Shown here piece by piece: positions 59,288-64,000 of a DNA stretch of 64,000 bases. Each line of letters begins with the position of its first letter. Position 1 is the stretch's first letter. A program made the position numbers and the translations under genes. Location of the stretch: contig NC_018015.1 in NCBI RefSeq assembly GCF_000265525.1, positions 186,001-250,000 of the forward strand. Reading direction: 5' to 3'. The notes under the pieces are model-generated. The model ran no database searches. It was given only the letters and a program-made list of their open reading frames with translations, and was not told the origin of the DNA. Source of the stretch: Thermococcus cleftensis. Lineage in GTDB: Archaea; Methanobacteriota_B; Thermococci; Thermococcales; Thermococcaceae.

Positions 59288-61069
59288 ATGAAAGTTAAGA
59301 AGATCGCGGCGCTCGCTGTTGGTGCCGCTATGGTTGGAGCCACCATGGGCTTTGCCAGCGCTCAGCCGACCGTCCCGAACATACCGAAGGACTTCTTCGT
59401 TAACGCCGATGGAACCCCGAACGTTAAAATCGTCGTTGGAAGTACCGCTGCTGCTATGGACGTTGCAAGCGCCGCTGACATAGCCGTTGCCCTTGGAAGC
59501 CTGCTCTACACCGAGGAGCAGGTTGACGTCCAGGGCGACTACGTCAAGATCAAGGCCGAGTACCCGCCCGAGACCATCGACAGCTGGACCATCTACGCTT
59601 ACAACGCCAGCACCATAAGGAACCAGACCGCCTGGGCCACCAAGTATGAGGAGCTTCCGGGCGACTACTGGTACAACGGTGCCGGCGGATACGACGTTTC
59701 CTACAGCGACTGGATGAGCAACTTCCAGGTCACCACCACCATAGCTGACAAGGACAAGATCGGCGACGAGCAGCTCATCGACTGGCACGTCACCCTCAAG
59801 AACATACAGCTCAAGTCCAAGGACCCGAGCGACTGGGACGGAAGCATGCCGCCCAAGAGCGCTGACCTCCTCGTCACCCCGGGCAACGTCACCGTCTTCG
59901 TTGACTACGTCCTCTACAACTACACCGTGACTGAAGAGCAGGAAGTCAGGCCCGCCTACCCGGAGTGGGGCGTTCCGGCCGAGTACGAGAACGTCACCAG
60001 CTGGTACATTGGCGACACCCTCCAGGGCACCGGTGGAACCCTCTACAAGCCGGGTGTCAGCGCTGGCGAGACCTTCACCGTCTTCGGTGAGACCTACTAC
60101 GTCCTCAGCGTCGGAAACGACACCTTCACCGCCGGTCTCGACAAGGGTCAGGCCTGGTACCAGGTCGGCCAGCCGCAGGCCATTGAGGGCACCGACTGGG
60201 TCGTCACCGTCCTCGACATAAGCATCATCGACCAGAGGGCCCTCGTCACCGTCAAGAACGCCGTCACCGGCACCGAGAGCGACCAGATAATCCTCGAGAA
60301 GGACACCCCCGTTGATGTCTTCGGCGACGGTGCCGTCATACTGACCCTCAGGGACACCTTCGTCGGTATCGATGGCCACCTCATCGCCGCCATCGAGGCC
60401 CAGGTCGATGTGGACACCTACGAGAGCGGCAGGACCATCACCTACGACGGCAAGGAGTGGGAGATGACCATCAACACCGACGGTACTTACATCACCAACA
60501 TCACCCTCACCAACAAGGCTGAGCTCGAGGGCAACCCGGTCGACATCTTCGGCACCTACGACCTCTGGTACAAGTTCGAGATGAAGACCCTCAACGAGGC
60601 AGACGTCGGCTACGACATCAACGGCAACGGCACCATCGACAACGTTGACCGCGTCGTTGCCTACGCTTACATCTGCCTCAAGGAGAAGGAGGGCGCCGTT
60701 GTTGAGAAGGAGCTCAAGGTCGGCGACCAGGTCCTTGACACCGAGTACGTCGTCAGCGAGATCCACGCCACCGCCGAGAAGATAAACATCAAGCCTGTCA
60801 CCGCCCCGATAACCGTCATGGACTACGAGGTCAGCATGGAGGATCCGGGAGCCAACCTCATACTCGTCGGCGGTCCGGTCGCCAACAGCCTCACCAAGTA
60901 CCTCGTCGAGAACAACATCAGCAAGGTCGACTGGTACAACAGCCCCGGTGAGATCGAGTACATCGAGGACGCCCTTGGCGGCTACGACGTCGTCATCGTC
61001 GCCGGTGCCACCAGGAACGAGACCAGGGTTGCCGCCGAGGCCCTCATGGAGTACCTTGCTGGCCTCTGA
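59288..61069 (+). CDS. S-layer protein
   Basis: A 593-aa surface protein: signal peptide (MKVKKIAALAVGAAMVGATM to FASAQ), N-terminal KIVVGSTAAAMDVASAADIAVALGSLLY, typical of Thermococcales S-layer subunits, a long beta-rich middle with many N-x-S/T sites, a Ca-binding dockerin-like loop DINGNGTIDNVD (about residues 450-461), and the end LVGGPVANSLTKYLVENNISKVDWY. Codon use is strongly biased to C/G third bases, as in highly expressed genes. It forms the cell-surface lattice. A long reverse-strand ORF over it is a by-product of this codon bias. Confidence 0.93.
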   Translation: MKVKKIAALAVGAAMVGATMGFASAQPTVPNIPKDFFVNADGTPNVKIVVGSTAAAMDVASAADIAVALGSLLYTEEQVDVQGDYVKIKAEYPPETIDSWTIYAYNASTIRNQTAWATKYEELPGDYWYNGAGGYDVSYSDWMSNFQVTTTIADKDKIGDEQLIDWHVTLKNIQLKSKDPSDWDGSMPPKSADLLVTPGNVTVFVDYVLYNYTVTEEQEVRPAYPEWGVPAEYENVTSWYIGDTLQGTGGTLYKPGVSAGETFTVFGETYYVLSVGNDTFTAGLDKGQAWYQVGQPQAIEGTDWVVTVLDISIIDQRALVTVKNAVTGTESDQIILEKDTPVDVFGDGAVILTLRDTFVGIDGHLIAAIEAQVDVDTYESGRTITYDGKEWEMTINTDGTYITNITLTNKAELEGNPVDIFGTYDLWYKFEMKTLNEADVGYDINGNGTIDNVDRVVAYAYICLKEKEGAVVEKELKVGDQVLDTEYVVSEIHATAEKINIKPVTAPITVMDYEVSMEDPGANLILVGGPVANSLTKYLVENNISKVDWYNSPGEIEYIEDALGGYDVVIVAGATRNETRVAAEALMEYLAGL

Positions 61070-61115
61070 AGGCCTTTTCCTTCCCTTTTAATTCTCTCTT
61101 CTGGGGGTTTTAGCA

Positions 61116-61913
61116 TTGGATAACAGAAGACTTGCCGCAGTTCTGATAGTCCTTCTGGTCATCATCGCTCCAATCAGCTACGTTGCATATTCGTATCACA
61201 GCTTCAACGGACTTATCAACCCTGGGACGCCGAAGACTTCGGCAGAGTACGTGGTCGTGTACACGCCGTCGGCCCAGTTTTACACCTTGACTGCAGAGGA
61301 GTACAGGCAGCTTCTGGAAAGCGGCGAGAAGCTCCCTCCGGGTTCAAAGCTCTTCAACGTCACGGTGGACAGCTACATAACCGGCAGCCCAGGGGTTGAT
61401 CTCAACCTGACCCTGAGGAGCGTTTACAGGCAGTTCACCATCGTCATGGGCGATCCATCGGTCATCAACTGCAAGGACAACCCCCAGCTCTACGTGGGTG
61501 ACTGCAGGTACAGGACGCTCGCGGTTTCGGAGATATCCGGAGTCGTGGCGAGCATCTTTGCGGCCAACTACTACTTGAAGGGCATCAACATGGGCTACGA
61601 CAACGTCACGGCCAAGCAGTACGCCTTCAATCAGACCCAGCTGGGGTACAGAAAAACCTATCTGAACTTCTGGACCAAGGTAGACCTCGGCAGGGGCAAG
61701 ATTGGAAACGAGGAGCACCTGGCGGTTCTCCTGATCGGGCCCGCGGAGGGAGCGAAGGAGAACAGAATATTCACCCCCCGCAGGGGAGTTCTCGTCATCG
61801 AGGGAACCACCGACGAGACCCTCAGGGCGGAGGTAGTGCTCATAGAGAACATAATAAGCTTCAAGTGGCCGGAAGGAAACGAGACAAAGACCATCAACAT
61901 CACAGGCGGATAA
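61116..61913 (+). CDS. Secreted/membrane-anchored protein after the S-layer gene
   Basis: A 265-aa protein with an N-terminal signal-anchor (LAAVLIVLLVIIAPISYVAY) and an extracellular part with N-glycosylation sites; cysteines at about residues 126 and 136 (INCKDNPQLYVGDC) may form a disulfide. No family recognised. The best start is TTG 61116, preceded by GGGGG at 8 nt spacing. It lies 46 bp after the S-layer stop, which has a T-rich tail, so it may be read-through or have its own weak promoter. It converges with and overlaps the radical SAM gene by 14 bp. Confidence 0.65.
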   Translation: MDNRRLAAVLIVLLVIIAPISYVAYSYHSFNGLINPGTPKTSAEYVVVYTPSAQFYTLTAEEYRQLLESGEKLPPGSKLFNVTVDSYITGSPGVDLNLTLRSVYRQFTIVMGDPSVINCKDNPQLYVGDCRYRTLAVSEISGVVASIFAANYYLKGINMGYDNVTAKQYAFNQTQLGYRKTYLNFWTKVDLGRGKIGNEEHLAVLLIGPAEGAKENRIFTPRRGVLVIEGTTDETLRAEVVLIENIISFKWPEGNETKTINITGG

Positions 61914-63645
61914 TTCCCCCAAGCATTTCCCTTTTATCCTCCCCAACCACGCTGAAAAACTCGTCCTTGTTCTTGAACGGCCTCTTTGAAAGTATCTTCA
62001 CCGCGGTCTTCTTGCCGATTCCGGGGAGGTACTGAAGAAGCTTGGGACTCTCGCGGTTGATATCTACCGGAATCGGAATCCCGGTTATGCTCCTGAAGCC
62101 ATGATCCACGATGAGGACGTTGTAGAACCTGTTGAGGGGAACTTCCTTTGGAATGCCGACGATGAGGGGATAGCTCCCGATCTGCCTCCCGTAGGTCAGA
62201 CCGTTGTCGAAAACTTCCGCGCGAACGTCTATGAGAACCGTCCCGACGGGAACGACGCGCTTCAGCATCGGCAGGTCTATCTCGTGCCTTATCTTGTACC
62301 GGTAGTGCTGAATGAGCTTCCCGTGCTTTTCGGTCTTGACCCTGTTCCTCATGTGCCAGAGTGGAGTGCCGGGGAAGACGACGACCTGGCGAATGTTTAT
62401 CCTCCTCACCATCAGCCCATCGTCGAGGAGTTTCTTGAGGAACTGGAAGGTCAGCTCGTAGCTCTTCTTCGTCTCACCCGGAAGGCCAAAGATTATGTTT
62501 ATCCCCGGCAGGAGCCAGGGCATTCCGTTGGGGCCCCTTCTCGCGCCGACCTCGTTGAGAAGCTTCACCGCCTCGTACGTTTCCTCGGCAGTTGCGTTCA
62601 GGTTGTTGAGCTTTGCCACCTTCGGGTCGGCACTCTCAAGGCCAAACGCCACCACGTTGCCCGGCGTCCCATACTTTATGAGGGTCTTCGCTATCCTGAG
62701 GCTCTCCTCTGGGTAGTTCGCTATGACAGCTGGATTGGCGTTGTCCACGTGGAGCGTCTTCACGTCAGGCGCGACCGAGCGGATTCCGGCGAAGAGCTTC
62801 TCTATTGCCTCGGGGTTTGGAACGGGAACGCGACCGTTCGGTTTCGCCATGTAGGAGAATATACAGCTCTGCCTCCCAACCCTGAAGTGCCTGACGCCCA
62901 GCCCGTAGAGGGCCTTAACCTCGGCAACGACATCTTCTATTGGCCTGTCTTCAACGGTTTTATAGCGAACTGGCTCTGTGCAGAAGGAGCAACCGCCTAT
63001 TCCCATCGCCTTGGGGCAACCGCGCTGGGTCTCAATCTCGACGATGACGAAGTCCGGGAAATCCGGGAACTGCCTCACGACCTCGGCCCCAAGAATTGCA
63101 TAATCGCGTAATTCACTATAATCCCTGAACCTGAAAGGGTCGGCGTCTTTAGGGTTCCTCAGGTAGTCGAATAGGAACGCCTCCAGATCACCGTAAACGA
63201 CGTGGTCAAAAACCGACTGGGCAAGGAGGAGCTCGCGGGAGGTTATCCTGGTTCCCCCGGCGTGGGCGGAACCCATGAACGCCGGTCCTCCGAGAACCTT
63301 GATCCCTCCAAAGGGCCTGAGAAACCTCGCGACCTCTTCGACCTGGGACGGAACGGCGGACAGGTACTTACCAGGCGTGTGGAGGCCGCCGATGTAAACG
63401 ATGAGGCTGGCCTTCTCAAGTATTTCACGCGTTTTGGGGAAGTTAGGGGTCTTGTTCCTCGTTGCCACACCTTTCTCGCCCTCGAAGGTGGCCCTCAGGT
63501 CGTCTATCGTCAGGTAAAAGATGCGGGCATCTTTTCTAGCCTTCTTTATCGCGCCGTAGGCGTAGCGGGGGTAGATTCCCATATAGGGCGGTACCCCCAA
63601 GCCCGCGGGCTCGTCGGTGTACCCGTCGATGATGGCGACTATCAT
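61900..63645 (-). CDS. Radical SAM protein with C-terminal helix-hairpin-helix (COG1031 type)
   Basis: A 581-aa protein. N-terminal B12-binding-like region (residues 1-180, with GGIKVLGGPAFMG), radical SAM domain with CPKAMGIGGCSFC (C-x7-C-x2-C, about residues 210-222), the GLESADP and FGLPGETKKSY motifs, and a C-terminal HhH (LQYLPGIGKKTAVKIL, about 545-560). The layout matches COG1031. HhH suggests nucleic-acid contact, and the reaction is unknown. ATG 63645 is chosen since MIVAIIDGYTDEPAGLG is the family start. Confidence 0.86.
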   Translation of the reverse strand: MIVAIIDGYTDEPAGLGVPPYMGIYPRYAYGAIKKARKDARIFYLTIDDLRATFEGEKGVATRNKTPNFPKTREILEKASLIVYIGGLHTPGKYLSAVPSQVEEVARFLRPFGGIKVLGGPAFMGSAHAGGTRITSRELLLAQSVFDHVVYGDLEAFLFDYLRNPKDADPFRFRDYSELRDYAILGAEVVRQFPDFPDFVIVEIETQRGCPKAMGIGGCSFCTEPVRYKTVEDRPIEDVVAEVKALYGLGVRHFRVGRQSCIFSYMAKPNGRVPVPNPEAIEKLFAGIRSVAPDVKTLHVDNANPAVIANYPEESLRIAKTLIKYGTPGNVVAFGLESADPKVAKLNNLNATAEETYEAVKLLNEVGARRGPNGMPWLLPGINIIFGLPGETKKSYELTFQFLKKLLDDGLMVRRINIRQVVVFPGTPLWHMRNRVKTEKHGKLIQHYRYKIRHEIDLPMLKRVVPVGTVLIDVRAEVFDNGLTYGRQIGSYPLIVGIPKEVPLNRFYNVLIVDHGFRSITGIPIPVDINRESPKLLQYLPGIGKKTAVKILSKRPFKNKDEFFSVVGEDKREMLGGIIRL

Positions 63646-63732
63646 GGTTGGGAGTCCAGAAAACCGCTTAAAAATCAATCGATGACGAAAGGTATAAACG
63701 CCCAATCACCGTAATAACAACCGGTGTGAACT

Positions 63733-64000
63733 ATGGGTGCGGTCCGCTACCGGGAGGTTGAAAAAACCCGCTTCAAGAAAATCCTGAAGGAAATTGGAAA
63801 GCTGAATTACAAGGAGCTGATGGCATACTGGATGGACCAGGAAGTGCAAGAAGCGGAGATGTACCACAAGCTGTACCAGATGAGCAGGGAGGTAAACTGG
63901 GACGAACGCGTTTCTAAGCTGTTCTACGAGCTTTACAAAGAAAGCCTCGGGCATGCGGAGGCGCTGCTGAAGATGTTCAAGGAGATGTTCCCCGGGGAAA
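63733..64000 (+). CDS. Ferritin-like (rubrerythrin/VIT-type) protein, 3'-truncated
   Basis: The first 89 codons of a gene that runs off the window. The helical protein has DQEVQEAEMYHKLY and FYELYKESLGHAEALLKMF, the E-x6-Y and E-x2-H spacing of a di-iron four-helix bundle. It may lead into a membrane VIT1-type domain, but that lies outside. GGTGTG precedes ATG 63733 and GGTATAAAC ~40 bp upstream is the TATA box. Confidence 0.7.
   Translation, partial: MGAVRYREVEKTRFKKILKEIGKLNYKELMAYWMDQEVQEAEMYHKLYQMSREVNWDERVSKLFYELYKESLGHAEALLKMFKEMFPGE

Noticed and set aside
59225-60766. 513-aa open frame on the minus strand
   Set aside because: It is antisense to the S-layer gene and comes from its C/G-ending codons; the protein is Val/Asp/Leu low complexity with no ribosome binding site.
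63094-63117. ATTGCATAA...GCGTAATT resembling the queE promoter repeats
   Set aside because: It lies inside the radical SAM coding sequence and is explained by the codons.

Overview
The window looks like the chromosome of a hyperthermophilic euryarchaeon of the order Thermococcales (Thermococcus or a close relative). The evidence is gene content: membrane-bound sulfane reductase (Mbx/MBS) subunits, a tungsten aldehyde:ferredoxin oxidoreductase, an S-layer protein, EndoQ, archaeal phosphoglycerate mutase, TIP49, Nep1, KEOPS Pcc1 and aIF5A. Archaeal expression signals agree: GGTGAT/GGAGGTG ribosome binding sites, TATA boxes about 25-35 bp before short leaders, and many TGATG or ATGA gene junctions. 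I saw no rRNA gene, tRNA gene, CRISPR array or intact transposase.

Layout. 1-1448: the end of an mbx operon (mbxL, mbxN). 1547-8960: a DUF996 membrane protein, uracil permease, class III aminotransferase divergent from an Lrp-type regulator, then a DUF438 sensor-like protein with an M24-fold protein that has lost three metal ligands. 8962-11295: a thiol/redox group (membrane protein with His pairs, CPYC protein, CcdA, CPHC lipoprotein). 11383-16198: helical-repeat and SemiSWEET-like proteins, a PEBP lipoprotein, and an overlapping operon ending in a CARF-like protein and a PIN-domain protein, my best candidate for an undescribed system. 16269-18951: TIP49 ATPase, a box C/D sRNA just upstream of it, and QueE. 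19777-20277 is the only gene-free stretch over 300 bp; it holds a hairpin and a MITE-like element with about 40-bp terminal inverted repeats.

20278-25520 is an informational superoperon: eL43, RNA polymerase subunit P, a Brix protein, Pcc1, prefoldin beta, DUF3194, a DHH phosphoesterase, a zinc ribbon, a helical-repeat protein and a MetRS-beta-like tRNA-binding protein. 26063-32137 (minus strand) has a WOR-type oxidoreductase with an aldo/keto reductase, an ArsR-type regulator, and an envelope cluster with two ferritin-like DUF2202 proteins, a membrane protein with the H-x13-H motif and tiny ORFs. 32253-37103 has phosphoglycerate mutase, a HIT protein, ThyX and two more DUF996 proteins. 37338-46142 has ornithine carbamoyltransferase, a DUF234 ATPase, three palindromes spaced exactly 32 bp apart before an RNA m5C methyltransferase, a saccharopine-dehydrogenase-like enzyme, Nep1, a transporter and aIF5A.

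46210-64000: an agmatinase-family polyamine enzyme next to aIF5A (polyamine supply and hypusination), a CBS protein with a cation/H+ antiporter, a ClC transporter, EndoQ, ThiL, a glycoconjugate operon (flippase-like protein, GT4, polysaccharide deacetylase), AmrS-like and COG1031 radical-SAM enzymes, and the S-layer gene with its own strong promoter. The window ends inside a ferritin-like gene.
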